Shown piece by piece: positions 30,469 through 42,812 of a stretch of DNA of 64,000 nucleotides (position 1 is its first letter; every line of letters starts with the position of its first letter). A program made the translations under genes and the position numbers. Under the pieces are notes generated by a model. It had not been told where the DNA came from. It searched no databases and worked only from the letters and a program-made list of their open reading frames with translations. This DNA comes from Mycobacterium seoulense (lineage in GTDB: Bacteria; Actinomycetota; Actinomycetes; Mycobacteriales; Mycobacteriaceae): contig NZ_AP022582.1 in assembly GCF_010731595.1 (NCBI RefSeq), forward strand, positions 868,001-932,000, read 5' to 3'.

Positions 30469-31374
30469 CGCGGCCGTGGCCGCGGTGCAGGCCGCGGCTC
30501 CGGCCACGTGCAGGGCGACCAGCGCGGCGGGGACCCCGGTGAAGTACTGGGCGGTGCCGACGGCGGCCTGCGCGCACACCAGGGCGAGCAGCACGATCAG
30601 CCGCCGCAGGATGGGCCGGCCGGCGCGCACCGCCAGCAGCCCGAAGCCGAGGCCGACCAGCAGGGCGAGGTAGGCGACGAGCAGCGAGGAGTGCGCGTGC
30701 ACCAGGGTGTCCACCGCGACCTGGAGCCGAGGCACCGTGCGGGTGGGACTGCGGTCACCCGCGTGCGGGCCGGCGGCGGTCACCAGCGTGCCGGTGACCA
30801 GCACCGCGGCCAGATCCAGGCCGATCAGCGCCGTCAGGGCGCGCAGCGGCCTGGCGACGCGCCGGTGCGAAACCCCGTCGTCGGGCTCGCCGATCTTGAG
30901 GTAGAGCAGCACGGACAGCCACACCATCGTCATCGAGGTGAGCAGGTGGATGGCCACCGTCCACCACAGCAGCCCGGTGCGCACGGTGATGCCGCCGATG
31001 ACCGCCTGCACCACCGTGGACACCGGCATGAGCCACGCGTAGATCAGCACTTCCCTGCGGCGCCGCGCACGGGTCACGGCCAGCACGGCCAGCGCCGCGG
31101 CCACGACCACCGCGAAGGTGATCATCCGGTTACCGAACTCGACGGCCTGGTGGATGCGCGGGACCTCGGCGTGCGCGACCGGCGTAAAGCTGCCCGGAAA
31201 GCACTGCGGCCAGGTGGGACAACCCAGGCCGGACGCGGTGACGCGCACTATCGCCCCGGTGACCGCGATGCCGCCCTGGGTCAGGATGACCGCCGCGGCG
31301 ATGATCCGCTGGACGCGCACGCTCGGATTGGGGAGCAGGTCCACCAACCGCATCAGCGTTCGTCCCACGGGCAT
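30418..31374 (-). CDS. ctaA: Heme A synthase (CtaA/COX15 family)
   Basis: 318 residues with eight predicted membrane helices arranged as two four-helix halves. It oxidises the C8 methyl of heme O to a formyl group for cytochrome aa3 oxidase. Signatures are VRVTASGLGCPTWPQCFPG near the first helix, with the conserved cysteine pair, and heme-ligand histidines in RIHQAVEFGNR, AIHLLTS, DTLVHAHSS and ALHVAG. Start uncertain: ATGs at 31374 (PVGRTLMRLV) and 31353 (RLVDLLPN) are both plausible, the latter giving 311 residues, near the recalled 310 of Rv1456c. Works after CtaB. Confidence 0.92.
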   Translation of the reverse strand: MPVGRTLMRLVDLLPNPSVRVQRIIAAAVILTQGGIAVTGAIVRVTASGLGCPTWPQCFPGSFTPVAHAEVPRIHQAVEFGNRMITFAVVVAAALAVLAVTRARRRREVLIYAWLMPVSTVVQAVIGGITVRTGLLWWTVAIHLLTSMTMVWLSVLLYLKIGEPDDGVSHRRVARPLRALTALIGLDLAAVLVTGTLVTAAGPHAGDRSPTRTVPRLQVAVDTLVHAHSSLLVAYLALLVGLGFGLLAVRAGRPILRRLIVLLALVCAQAAVGTAQYFTGVPAALVALHVAGAAACTAATAALWASMRERAEAEPLAG

Positions 31375-31492
31375 GGCCCGATGGTAGGCCAACGAAAACT
31401 ACGTCCTGTAGTAAGCCCTGGCGTCGTCGAGATTGCCGTGACGGCTGCTCTGGCGGCGCCGACCACGACCATGGCGGCAATCTCGCCGCGCG

Positions 31493-32272
31493 TCAGGTGA
31501 ACCGGAACCAGCGTCGCGCGGCCAGGGCCGCCAGCGCCCCCCACACCACCAGGACGACGATCCCGAACCAATCCACCGACAGGGCCATCGCCCGCGACAG
31601 CGCCTCGGTGAGCGCGCCCGACGGGGTGAGCCGGGCCGCCCACTTGACCCCGGTCGGGATCATCCCGCTTTCCACGGTCAGCGCGCCGAGCCCGGCGAAG
31701 ACGAACCACAGCAGGTTGGCGACCGCGAGCACGATCTCGGCCCGCAGCGTGCCGCCGAGCAGCAGCCCGAGCGCCGCGAAACCTGCGGTGCCCAGCGCGA
31801 TGACCGCCGCGCCCAACGCCAGCGCCGCCGGGCCGGGCCGCCAGCCCAGCGCAAACCCGATGGCCCCCAACAGGATCGCCTGTAGGAACACCACGGTGAC
31901 GACGGCCAGCGACTTGCCCGCGATGATGCCCCAGACGGGTAGCGGAGTCGCGCCCAGCCGCTTGAGCGCGCCGTAGCGCCGGTCGAAGGCGACGGCGATG
32001 GCCTGCCCGGTGAACGCGGTCGAAATCACCGCGAGGGCCATGATGGCCGGCACGAAGGTGGCGGCCCGGTTGTGGCCGAACGAGCCGAACGGCAACAGGG
32101 TGAGCCCGACCAGCAGCGTGATCGGGATGAACATGGTCAGCAGCAGCTGCTCGCCGTTGCGCAGCAGCAGCTTGAGCTCCAGGCCGAACTGGGCGGCCAG
32201 CATCCGCGGCACGGCGGCCGGCCTGGGGTCGGGGGTGAAGGTGCCCGCGGGGAAGACGTCCGATTCGGTCAC
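31493..32272 (-). CDS. ABC-2 type transporter permease (Rv1457c-like)
   Basis: 259 residues from a GTG that overlaps the ATPase stop (GTGA). Six hydrophobic helices (for example LLLTMFIPITLLVGLTLL, SLAVVTVVFLQAILLGAIG and AVIALGTAGFAALGLLLGG) and the cytosolic motif FDRRYGALKRLGATPLP typical of ABC-2 drug or polysaccharide exporters. The long open frame upstream inside the ATPase gene is a shadow. Operon order mptB - ATPase - permease suggests export of an envelope component, but the substrate is unknown. Confidence 0.88.
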   Translation of the reverse strand: MTESDVFPAGTFTPDPRPAAVPRMLAAQFGLELKLLLRNGEQLLLTMFIPITLLVGLTLLPFGSFGHNRAATFVPAIMALAVISTAFTGQAIAVAFDRRYGALKRLGATPLPVWGIIAGKSLAVVTVVFLQAILLGAIGFALGWRPGPAALALGAAVIALGTAGFAALGLLLGGTLRAEIVLAVANLLWFVFAGLGALTVESGMIPTGVKWAARLTPSGALTEALSRAMALSVDWFGIVVLVVWGALAALAARRWFRFT

Positions 32273-33204
32273 TGCCGCAACTTCCTGCCGGTGAGGTCGA
32301 GGAACACGTCCTCGAGGCTGCGCTGCTCGACGCGCATGTCGGTGGCCAGCACGTCGATGCGCGCGCACCACGCCGTGACGGTGGCCAGCACCTGCGGGTC
32401 GACCGGCCCCTCCACCAGGTACTCGCCCGGCGTCACCTCGCTGGCCCGGTAGTCCTCCGGCAGGGCGGCGGTCAGCAGGGACAGGTCGAGCCGCGGCGGC
32501 GCGGTGAACCGCAGCTCGTCCTTGGCACCGGTGCGCATCAACTCGGCCGGTGTGCCGGCGGCCACCGTCGCGCCGTGGTCGATGATGACCAGCCGGTCGG
32601 CGAGCTCCTCGGCCTCCTTGAGTTGGTGGGTGGTCAGCAGCACCGTCACGCCGTCGCGGCGCAGGGCGTCGATCAGTTCCCAGACCAGCAGCCGGGCGTG
32701 CGCGTCCATGCCGGCGGTCGGCTCGTCGAGGAAGACCAGCTCGGGCCGCCCGACCAGCGCGCAGGCCAGCGCGAGCCGCTGCTGCTGCCCGCCGGACAGC
32801 CGCCGGTAGGTGGTGCGGGCGGCGTCGGTGAGGCCCAGCGTGTCCAGCAGCCACGTCGGGTCCAGCGGGTCGGCGGCGTAGGAGGCGACCAGGTTGAGCA
32901 TTTCGCCGGCGCGGGCGCTGGGGTAGCCGCCGCCGCCCTGCAGCATGACCCCGATGCGGGTGCGCAGGCGGGCGTTGTCGGCGATCGGGTCCAGCCCGAG
33001 CACCTCGATGGTGCCGGCGTCGGGGCGCACGAAGCCCTCGCACATTTCGACCGTCGTGGTCTTGCCGGCGCCGTTGGGGCCCAGCAGGGCGAGCACTTCG
33101 GCGGCGTGCACCTCGAGGTCGAGATCGGCGACGGCCGTGGTGGATCCGTAGTGCTTGCTCACCCCGCGCAGTCGCACGACTGTTTCAGGAACGTCCGAGC
33201 TCAC
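32269..33204 (-). CDS. ABC transporter ATP-binding protein (Rv1458c-like)
   Basis: 311 residues from GTG overlapping the mptB stop (GTGA). One nucleotide-binding domain: Walker A GPNGAGKTTT, Q-loop GVMLQGGG, signature LSGGQQQRLALA, Walker B LVFLDEPTAGMD and H-loop TTHQLKEAEELADR. About 80 residues follow, including the C-terminal EDVFLDLTG typical of DrrA/NodI-type exporters. Partner is the permease immediately downstream. Confidence 0.92.
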   Translation of the reverse strand: MSSDVPETVVRLRGVSKHYGSTTAVADLDLEVHAAEVLALLGPNGAGKTTTVEMCEGFVRPDAGTIEVLGLDPIADNARLRTRIGVMLQGGGGYPSARAGEMLNLVASYAADPLDPTWLLDTLGLTDAARTTYRRLSGGQQQRLALACALVGRPELVFLDEPTAGMDAHARLLVWELIDALRRDGVTVLLTTHQLKEAEELADRLVIIDHGATVAAGTPAELMRTGAKDELRFTAPPRLDLSLLTAALPEDYRASEVTPGEYLVEGPVDPQVLATVTAWCARIDVLATDMRVEQRSLEDVFLDLTGRKLRQ

Positions 33205-34913
33205 GTGGAATCAGCGTAGGCGTCGGGCACCGCCTCCGAACTGGGGGTGGCCCGGGGGACCTCGGCGGTGCCCGGCGCCGGCGCCGTCTCGACGGGCTGC
33301 GGAGGCGTTTCGGCGCCCTCGCCCGGGGGCCGCCGCCACGGCAACCGGGTGTAGGTCACGGCGATGAGCACCGCGACGATGACGGTGCTGGCCAGGGTGG
33401 CGTCCACGATCTGGAAGAGCGCGAAGCGGTCGCCGTTGGCCGTCGGGCCGAAGATGCCCACGACGAGGGTCATGACGATGACCGCGGTCCGGAACCCGCT
33501 GCGGGTCGCCCAGGCGGCCAGCGGGATGATCGCCCACAGCAGGTACCAGGGCTGCACGACGGGAAACAACAGCACGGTGACGCCCAGCGCCACGCCCAGG
33601 CCGCCGATCGGGTGCAAGCGGCCGCGGAAGACCGCCACCAGCAACCAGGCCACCATCACCATGATGATCAGCACGCCGATGGCGCGGGTGAGCCCCAACA
33701 CCGCGGTGGTGTGGTCCCCGAGCCCCAGCAGGATCCCCACCTGCCCGGTGCCCAGGGCCAGCAGGGTCGGCGGCGACATCCAGCTGCGGACGACGTTGGC
33801 CGTGCCCAGGGTGTAGATCCAGCCGAACCCGAGTCCACTGGCCCGGCCGACGACCGCCATCACCGCCAGCGACAGCGCCGTCATCGCGCCGCCCGCCAGC
33901 AGCAGCGCCCGCAGGTTGCCCCCGCAGCGATAGGCCAGCGCCATCGTGACGAACCCGAGCGCCAGCAGCGACGGCAGCTTCACCTGCGACGACAGGATGA
34001 TCAGGACGGCGCCGGCCAGCAGCATGCCCAGCGGTTCCCACTGCGGGCCGGGCCGCCAGGAAGCCGGGAACAACCGCGGTGCGTCGATGCCGCGCAGCGC
34101 GAACTCGGCGCCGGCCAGCATCAGCCCGAGCATCAGCGCCTCGTTGTGGACCCCGGCCACCAGATGCATGATCAGCAGCGGATTGGCCGCGCCCAGCCAC
34201 AGCGCGCTCACCTCGGCGACGCCGCAGCGCCGGGCCAGCCGCGGTGTCGCCCACACGATCAACCCCACGCCGATCAGTTCGACCAGCCGGTGACACAGCA
34301 CGGCGGCCACGATGTTCTCCCCGGTGATCGCGGAGATGCCCCGCCCGATCCACAGGAACAGCGGGCCGTAGGGCGCCGGCGTCTCGCGCCACAGGGTGGG
34401 GACCGAGAGCGTGAAGACGTGGGACAGGCCGAGTCCCGACGCCGGGCCCACCCGGTACGGGTCGAGCCCTTCCAGGGAGATCTGGCTCTGGGCCAGGTAG
34501 GAGTAGACGTCCTTGCTGTACATCGGCGGCGCGATCAACAGCGGCAGGGTCCACAGCAGCAGGGTGCGGTCCAGGTCGCCGCGGGACATCCGCCTGCTGC
34601 CCAACGCGAACCGGCCGAGCATCAGCCAGGCCAGCGCCATCATGACCGCGCCCGTCGTCGTCATCGTCAACGAGACCGTCTGGATCCGCGAGGGCAGGTT
34701 GAGCAGCCGTACCCCGAACGTGGGGTCCTGCACGACGGGCCGGGCCCCGGCGCCCAGCGCGCCGATGGCCATCAGGACGGTGCCGGTGGCCCCGAACAGG
34801 CGGGTGCGCTGCAGCGCGGTGAGCTCGGTGTCGTTCAGCGGCGTGCCCACCGCCTGCTCGTCGCCGTGCAAGCTGGCGATCGACGAGCTCAGCGCGTGGT
34901 GGCGGGCTGCCAT
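33201..34913 (-). CDS. mptB: Alpha-(1->6)-mannosyltransferase MptB, GT-C type
   Basis: 570-residue polytopic membrane glycosyltransferase. Hydrophobic helices fill residues about 35-530. The first large loop holds the acidic pair region YSKDVYSYLAQSQISLEGLDPY, the GT-C catalytic motif that uses polyprenyl-phosphate mannose. It matches Rv1459c by position and size (591 aa recalled) and starts the alpha-1,6-mannan core of lipomannan. The C-terminal 45 residues are proline/alanine-rich. First gene of a three-gene operon with the ABC exporter. Confidence 0.9.
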   Translation of the reverse strand: MAARHHALSSSIASLHGDEQAVGTPLNDTELTALQRTRLFGATGTVLMAIGALGAGARPVVQDPTFGVRLLNLPSRIQTVSLTMTTTGAVMMALAWLMLGRFALGSRRMSRGDLDRTLLLWTLPLLIAPPMYSKDVYSYLAQSQISLEGLDPYRVGPASGLGLSHVFTLSVPTLWRETPAPYGPLFLWIGRGISAITGENIVAAVLCHRLVELIGVGLIVWATPRLARRCGVAEVSALWLGAANPLLIMHLVAGVHNEALMLGLMLAGAEFALRGIDAPRLFPASWRPGPQWEPLGMLLAGAVLIILSSQVKLPSLLALGFVTMALAYRCGGNLRALLLAGGAMTALSLAVMAVVGRASGLGFGWIYTLGTANVVRSWMSPPTLLALGTGQVGILLGLGDHTTAVLGLTRAIGVLIIMVMVAWLLVAVFRGRLHPIGGLGVALGVTVLLFPVVQPWYLLWAIIPLAAWATRSGFRTAVIVMTLVVGIFGPTANGDRFALFQIVDATLASTVIVAVLIAVTYTRLPWRRPPGEGAETPPQPVETAPAPGTAEVPRATPSSEAVPDAYADST

Positions 34914-35042
34914 CAGTGCAGCCTAACCGCCGGGTACTCCCGACCCGTCGGCTCGCCGTCGCGATGACGTCCGCGGTCGGCTACCCCGACGGTCATCCCG
35001 GCCGCCGTTGCCCAGGCCTTCTTCGCGCGTAGCCTCGCGTTC

Positions 35043-35858
35043 GTGGCGATCAGCGACCATGGCGACCCCGGGGACGCACCGTCTGCGCCCCCGCCCCTGT
35101 GCCCACCGGCGAACGACGCGCGCCCGTCCGCCGCGGAGCAGGCCCGCACCATCGCCGCCGCCACCAACGCCGCCACGTTGGCGACCTTGACCGCCGACGG
35201 CGACCCGTGGGCGTCGTTAGTGGCCTATGGACTGCTGGATGGGATGCCGGTGCTGTGCGTCTCGAGCCTGGCCGAGCACGGCCGCAACCTCGCGCGCGAC
35301 CCGAGGGCCAGCCTGTCGATCGTGGCGGCGAGCGGCGACACCGACCCGCTGGCCGGCAGCCGAATCACCCTGGCCGGGGTGGTCGCGAAGCCCACGGCGT
35401 CCGAACGCGACGAGGCGCGGGCGGCATACCTGGACGCGGTCCCCGCCGCCCGGCACTACCTGGACTTCAGCGACTTCAGCCTGTGGGTGCTACGAGTTCA
35501 GCGGGTGCGGTGGGTCGGCGGATACGGCCGGATGGACTCGGCCACCGGCGACCAGTACGCCACCGCTTCGCCGGATCCGGTTGCGCCGGCGGCCGCCCGG
35601 GCCCTCGCGCATCTCAACGCCGACCACGCGGACGCCCTGGCGGCCATGGCCCGGACCTTCGGCGGCTACCCCGACACCGACACGGCAATCTGTACCGGCG
35701 TCGACCGCTACGGCCTGGACCTGCGCGTGCATACCCCCCGCGGAGTGGCCTACACCCGGGTCGGGTTCCCGGCACGGCTGGAATCCGCGGACCAATTGCG
35801 TTCGGCCACAGCGGACTTGGCCCGCGCCGCGGAACCGGCTCGCGGAACCGGCTGTTGA
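35043..35858 (+). CDS. HugZ-like protein: split-barrel flavin/heme-binding domain plus DUF2470
   Basis: 271 residues from a GTG. After a proline-rich leader of 25 residues, residues 30-160 form a pyridoxamine-phosphate-oxidase-like split beta-barrel (ATLATLTADGDPWASLVAYGL, RDPRASLSIVAASG). Residues about 180-265 are a DUF2470 domain (LAHLNADHADALAAMARTF), where the His-rich helix binds heme in HugZ-type heme oxygenases. The combination resembles heme-utilisation proteins. Heme handling is inferred from architecture, and fits a stretch rich in heme and Fe-S genes. It is divergent from mptB. Confidence 0.75.
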   Translation: MAISDHGDPGDAPSAPPPLCPPANDARPSAAEQARTIAAATNAATLATLTADGDPWASLVAYGLLDGMPVLCVSSLAEHGRNLARDPRASLSIVAASGDTDPLAGSRITLAGVVAKPTASERDEARAAYLDAVPAARHYLDFSDFSLWVLRVQRVRWVGGYGRMDSATGDQYATASPDPVAPAAARALAHLNADHADALAAMARTFGGYPDTDTAICTGVDRYGLDLRVHTPRGVAYTRVGFPARLESADQLRSATADLARAAEPARGTGC

Positions 35859-35940
35859 CGGACTCGGCGGCTCACACGCAAGCGCATGATCCGCACCGTC
35901 GTCGACGACGAGCCGCCAACAGCCGGGGCCGCGTCAGGGG

Positions 35941-36231
35941 CTACTTCTCGTCGCCGTCAGCCTTGCTCAGCGCCCGGTCCGCGGTCGAGACCAGCTTGCG
36001 GTTGAACTGATACTGGGCGGCGACGAGCTTGTCGGCCAGTTCGATGGCGGCGTCGACGATCTTGGTGCGTAGGGGTTGCACCGCCTCCGGGATCGCGTCG
36101 TCAAGGGTCTTGTGGAAGGCGCGGAGCGCTTCGGCCGCAGCGTGCTGTCCGGCTTTTGCCGATTCACGCACCTCGTCGAGCAGGTCGGTCGAACGCGATG
36201 CGACGGACTTCGATTCGGTCGTCTGAGACAT
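35941..36231 (-). CDS. Small all-helical protein, phasin-like, unknown function
   Basis: 96 residues with a strong AAGGAA ribosome site seven bases before the ATG. There is no Cys or Trp, and it is rich in Ala, Lys, Glu and Asp. Two amphipathic helices are evident (STDLLDEVRESAKAGQHAAA; IVDAAIELADKLVAAQYQFN). The pattern resembles phasin or heparin-binding-type helical proteins, but I cannot place it in a family. It is convergent with the HugZ-like gene, 82 bases away. A longer ORF in another frame over the same bases lacks a ribosome site and is treated as a shadow. Confidence 0.65.
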   Translation of the reverse strand: MSQTTESKSVASRSTDLLDEVRESAKAGQHAAAEALRAFHKTLDDAIPEAVQPLRTKIVDAAIELADKLVAAQYQFNRKLVSTADRALSKADGDEK

Positions 36232-36503
36232 GTCATTTCCTTCTTCGGGGTGATTTCAATACCGCCGCCGACGCTATTCGGCGCGGCGGGCCGGCCACTA
36301 TGGGCGAAGGTCCCATCGTGGCTGCCAATGGTCTTCGCCGTCGGCAACGGCGAAGAGGCGGCTACTGCGGAGGGACGTGCCGCCACGAGGATTCACGTCG
36401 TGGCGCCGCGTGGTAACGCACGGCGGCCGGTCCGGTAGCCTCGCGTTCGCGTCGTCACCGGCCCCGGTGTGACCAGCGCGACGGCCGCTCAGGGCACCCT
36501 TGG
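36232..36503. other. Intergenic region between the helical protein and the suf operon
   Basis: With the promoter that follows, this is a gene-free stretch of about 300 bases. I see no ORF with a ribosome site and protein-like composition, no RNA gene and no strong hairpin. It must carry the promoter of the small leftward gene (AAGGAA site directly before it) and the upstream part of the suf control region. Confidence 0.5.
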
Positions 36504-36542
36504 TGGACCGATCCCCGGAATTGCGTCACACTGGTGTTGTGA
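36504..36542 (+). promoter_or_regulatory. suf promoter with SufR-type operator overlapping the sufR start codon
   Basis: The inverted repeat ACACT-N5-TGTGA (36528-36532 and 36538-36542) is the pattern reported for M. tuberculosis SufR. The TGTGA half contains the GTG start of sufR. Hexamers TGGACC (36504-36509) and CACACT (36527-36532) are 17 bases apart, so the operator would cover the -10 and the transcription start. This implies a leaderless sufR mRNA under direct autorepression by Fe-S-loaded SufR. Confidence 0.72.
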
Positions 36543-37288
36543 AAATCCGAACCGGCCTCGATGACGCTGACGCGCGCGCGGCGGCCGCGGCGGTGCCGGA
36601 TCGCCACACCCGCCGCGCCATCGTGCGCTTGCTGCTGGAGTCCGGATCGATCACCGCCGGCGAGATCGGCGACCGGCTCGGGCTGGCGGCCGCCGGCGTG
36701 CGGCGCCATCTCGACGCCCTGGTCGAGGCGGGCGACGCCGAGTCGGTGCCCGCAGCGTCGTGGCAGCAGGTGGGGCGTGGCCGCCCCGCCAAGCGTTTCC
36801 GGCTGACGGCGGCGGGCCGCGCCAAGCTCGAACACGCCTATGACGACCTGGCGGCGGCGGCCATGCGGCAGCTGCGCGAGATCGGCGGGGAGGACGCCGT
36901 CCAGACATTCGCCCGGCGCCGCATCGACGCGATCCTCGCCGGCGTCCCGGCCGCCGACAGCGACGAGGACGCCGCGGTCGAGGCGGCCGCCGAGCGCGTC
37001 GCCGACGCGCTGACCCAGGCCGGTTACGTCGCCACCACGGCACGCGTCGGCGGGCCGATCCACGGCGTGCAGATCTGTCAGCACCACTGCCCGGTGTCGC
37101 ACGTCGCCGAGGAGTTCCCGGAGCTGTGTGAAGCCGAGCAGCAGGCCATGGCCGAGGTGCTCGGGACCCACGTGCAGCGGTTGGCGACCATCGTCAACGG
37201 GAATTGCGCCTGCACCACCCACGTGCCTCTGACCCCGGCGCCCAGCCCGCGTCGCGACACCACGAGCATCGAAGGAGCGTCGTTATGA
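36539..37288 (+). CDS. sufR: SufR, iron-sulfur-cluster-sensing repressor of the suf operon
   Basis: 249 residues from a GTG embedded in the operator. N-terminal winged helix-turn-helix: [24 protein letters not shown], followed by the wing [14 protein letters not shown]-terminal cluster-binding cysteines are seen as C-x3-C in [11 protein letters not shown] and again further on in ELCEAEQ and NGNCACTTH. These ligate the Fe-S cluster that controls DNA binding. The ATG of sufB overlaps its stop. Length is slightly below the 268 recalled for Rv1460, so an upstream start remains possible, but the frame upstream (TTG at 36500) covers the promoter. Confidence 0.93.
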   Translation: MKIRTGLDDADARAAAAAVPDRHTRRAIVRLLLESGSITAGEIGDRLGLAAAGVRRHLDALVEAGDAESVPAASWQQVGRGRPAKRFRLTAAGRAKLEHAYDDLAAAAMRQLREIGGEDAVQTFARRRIDAILAGVPAADSDEDAAVEAAAERVADALTQAGYVATTARVGGPIHGVQICQHHCPVSHVAEEFPELCEAEQQAMAEVLGTHVQRLATIVNGNCACTTHVPLTPAPSPRRDTTSIEGASL

Positions 37289-38745
37289 CCCTCACCCCCG
37301 AGGCCCAGCAGGCCTTCCAAACAGGAGCGGCCGGCCCGTTGACTCAGGAGCAGGCCATCGCCTCCCTGGGCCGCTACGGCTACGGCTGGTCCGACTCCGA
37401 CGTCGCGGGCGCCAGCGCGCAGCGCGGGCTTTCCGAGGCGGTGGTCCGCGACATCTCGGCGAAGAAGAACGAGCCCGAGTGGATGCTGGAGACACGGCTC
37501 AAGGCGCTGCGCATCTTCGACAAGAAGCCCATGCCGAACTGGGGCTCGGACCTGAGCGGTATCCACTTCGACAACATCAAGTACTTCGTGCGCTCCAGCG
37601 AAAAGCAGGCCGCAACCTGGGACGATCTCCCCGCGGACATCAAGAACACCTACGACAAGCTGGGCATCCCGGAGGCCGAGAAGCAGCGGCTGGTCTCCGG
37701 TGTCGCCGCGCAGTACGAGTCGGAAGTCGTCTACCACTCCATCCGAGAGGACCTGGAGAAGCAGGGCGTCATCTTCCTGGACACCGACACGGCGCTGCGC
37801 GAACACCCCGAGATCTTCCAGCAGTACTTCGGCACCGTGATCCCGGCCGGCGACAACAAGTTCTCCGCCCTGAACACCGCGGTGTGGAGCGGCGGATCGT
37901 TCATCTACGTCCCGCCCGGCGTGCACGTCGACATCCCGCTGCAGGCCTACTTCCGGATCAACACCGAGAACATGGGCCAGTTCGAGCGGACCCTGATCAT
38001 CGTCGACGAAAACGCTTACGTGCATTACGTGGAGGGCTGCACGGCGCCCATCTACACGTCGGACTCGCTGCACTCGGCGGTGGTGGAGATCATCGTCAAG
38101 CCGGGTGGCCGTTGCCGTTACACCACGATTCAGAACTGGTCGAACAACGTCTACAACCTGGTCACCAAGCGGGCCCGCGCGGAGGCCGGGGCCACCATGG
38201 AGTGGGTCGACGGCAACATCGGGTCCAAGGTGACCATGAAATACCCGGCGGTGTGGATGACCGGGGAGCACGCCAAGGGCGAGGTCTTGTCGGTCGCCTT
38301 CGCCGGGGAGGGGCAGCACCAAGACGCCGGCGCCAAGATGTTGCACCTGGCGCCGAACACGTCGAGCAACATCGTCTCGAAGTCGGTGGCCCGCGGCGGT
38401 GGCCGCACCTCCTACCGCGGCCTGGTGCAGGTGAACAAGGGCGCGCACGGCTCCCGGTCCAGCGTGAAATGCGATGCGCTGCTGGTCGATACGATCAGCC
38501 GCAGCGACACCTACCCCTACGTCGACATCCGCGAGGACGACGTCACGATGGGCCACGAGGCCACGGTGTCCAAGGTGAGCGACAACCAGCTGTTCTACCT
38601 GATGAGCCGCGGGCTGACCGAGGACGAGGCGATGGCGATGGTGGTGCGCGGCTTCGTCGAGCCGATCGCCAAGGAACTGCCCATGGAGTACGCCCTGGAG
38701 CTCAACCGGCTCATCGAGTTGCAGATGGAGGGCGCGGTCGGATGA
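37285..38745 (+). CDS. sufB: SufB, Fe-S cluster scaffold subunit (no intein)
   Basis: 486 residues. Core scaffold of the SufBCD complex, on which clusters are built. Conserved blocks: [55 protein letters not shown] and the C-terminal [15 protein letters not shown] and [15 protein letters not shown]. tuberculosis SufB is interrupted by an intein; here the reading frame runs through the conserved cysteine (VEGCTAP) with no insertion. ATG overlaps sufR, and the sufD ATG overlaps its stop. Confidence 0.97.
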   Translation: MTLTPEAQQAFQTGAAGPLTQEQAIASLGRYGYGWSDSDVAGASAQRGLSEAVVRDISAKKNEPEWMLETRLKALRIFDKKPMPNWGSDLSGIHFDNIKYFVRSSEKQAATWDDLPADIKNTYDKLGIPEAEKQRLVSGVAAQYESEVVYHSIREDLEKQGVIFLDTDTALREHPEIFQQYFGTVIPAGDNKFSALNTAVWSGGSFIYVPPGVHVDIPLQAYFRINTENMGQFERTLIIVDENAYVHYVEGCTAPIYTSDSLHSAVVEIIVKPGGRCRYTTIQNWSNNVYNLVTKRARAEAGATMEWVDGNIGSKVTMKYPAVWMTGEHAKGEVLSVAFAGEGQHQDAGAKMLHLAPNTSSNIVSKSVARGGGRTSYRGLVQVNKGAHGSRSSVKCDALLVDTISRSDTYPYVDIREDDVTMGHEATVSKVSDNQLFYLMSRGLTEDEAMAMVVRGFVEPIAKELPMEYALELNRLIELQMEGAVG

Positions 38746-39892
38746 CGGCTGCACTCAACAAGGGCGAGTTGTTCGCGTCCTTCGACGTCGACGCTTTCGA
38801 GGTGCCCAGCGGGCGCGACGAGATCTGGCGGTTCACCCCGCTGCGGCGGCTGCGCGGGCTGCACGACGGCTCGGCGCAGGCCACCGGTAAGGCGCAGATC
38901 AGCGTCACCGAACAGCCCGGCGTGCGGGTCGAGAGCGTGCGCCGCGGCGACGAGCGGCTCGGCCGCGCCGGTGTTCCTACCGACCGTGTTGCGGCGCAAG
39001 CGTTTTCGTCGTTCAATTCCGCGACGCTGGTGAGCGTCGGGCGGGACACCCAGATCGCCGAGCCGATCAACATCACCGTGACGGGCCCCGGGGCGGGCGC
39101 GGTGGCCTACGGGCACCTGCAGATCAGCGTCGCCGAACTCGGCGAGGCGGTCGTGGTGATCGACCATCGGGGCAGCGGAACCTACGCCGACAACGTCGAA
39201 TTCATCGTCGACGATGCCGCCCGGCTCACCGTTGTGTGGATCGCGGACTGGGCCGACGACATGGTGCACGTCAACGCGCAGCACGCCAGGCTGGGCAAGG
39301 ACGCGGTGCTGCGGCACGTCGCCGTCACCCTGGGCGGCGAGGTGGTGCGGATGTCGGCCCATGTGCGCTACGCCGCCCCGGGCGGAGACGCCGAGCTGCT
39401 CGGGTTGTACTTCGCCGACGACGGGCAGCACCTGGAGGCGCGGCTGCTGGTCGACCACGCGCAGCCCCACTGCAAGTCCAACGTGCTGTACAAGGGTGCG
39501 CTGCAAGGAGACCCGGCATCGCAACGACCCGACGCGCACACCGTCTGGATCGGTGACGTGCTGATCCGCGCCGAGGCCACCGACACCGACACCTTCGAGG
39601 TGAACCGCAACCTGGTACTCACCGACGGGGCGCGCGCCGACTCGGTGCCCAACCTGGAGATCGAGACCGGCGAGATCGTCGGCGCCGGACACGCCAGTGC
39701 CACCGGGCGTTTCGACGACGAGCAATTGTTTTACCTGCGCGCCCGCGGCATCCCCGAGGACCAGGCGCGCCGGCTGGTGGTGCGCGGCTTCTTCGGCGAG
39801 ATCATCGCCAAGATCGCCGTGCCGGACATCCGGGAACGCCTGACCGCAGCCATCGAACACGAACTGGAAATCACGGAGAAGACAGCAGCCTC

Positions 39893-39896
<4 letters not shown>
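38742..39896 (+). CDS. sufD: SufD, Fe-S cluster assembly subunit
   Basis: 384 residues. SufB paralogue that completes the SufBC2D complex and helps iron acquisition. Start ATG shares bases with the sufB stop. The C-terminal beta-helix carries the characteristic [24 protein letters not shown] region ([20 protein letters not shown]) and PNLEIET, and ends [16 protein letters not shown]. The long open frame upstream in sufB is a shadow. Slightly shorter than the 397 of Rv1462. Confidence 0.95.
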
Positions 39897-42450
<2,554 letters not shown>

Positions 42451-42476
<26 letters not shown>

Positions 42477-42798
42477 CGAATTTCTTGCCGACCTCGAGGA
42501 GGCGATGCGCGACGTCGTCGACCCCGAACTGGGCATCAACGTCGTCGATCTCGGACTGGTCTACGGCCTCAACGTCGAAGAGGGCGACGAGGGAACCGTC
42601 GCCCTCATCGACATGACGTTGACCTCGGCGGCCTGCCCGCTGACCGACGTCATCGAGGACCAGTCCCGCAGCGCGCTCGTCAGCAGCGGGCTGGTCGACG
42701 ACCTGCGGATCAACTGGGTCTGGAACCCGCCGTGGGGTCCCGACAAGATCACCGAGGACGGGCGTGAACAATTGCGGGCGCTCGGTTTCACCGTCTGA
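42451..42798 (+). CDS. sufT: SufT, DUF59/MIP18-family Fe-S maturation protein
   Basis: 115 residues from an ATG preceded by GAGGACAAGG inside the sufU end. MIP18 fold: EEAMRDVVDPELGINVVDLGLVYGL, then DMTLTSAACPLTDVIEDQ with the conserved cysteine, and NWVWNPPWGPDKITEDGR. It helps maturation or transfer of clusters to clients. Last gene of the suf operon, convergent with the next gene 14 bases away. Confidence 0.94.
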
Positions 42799-42812
42799 AC
42801 CCCGTACCGCCG

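Noticed and set aside
31399..31411. Short inverted repeat CTAC-N5-GTAG before ctaA
   Set aside because: Four-base arms are expected by chance, and no promoter elements could be aligned with it.
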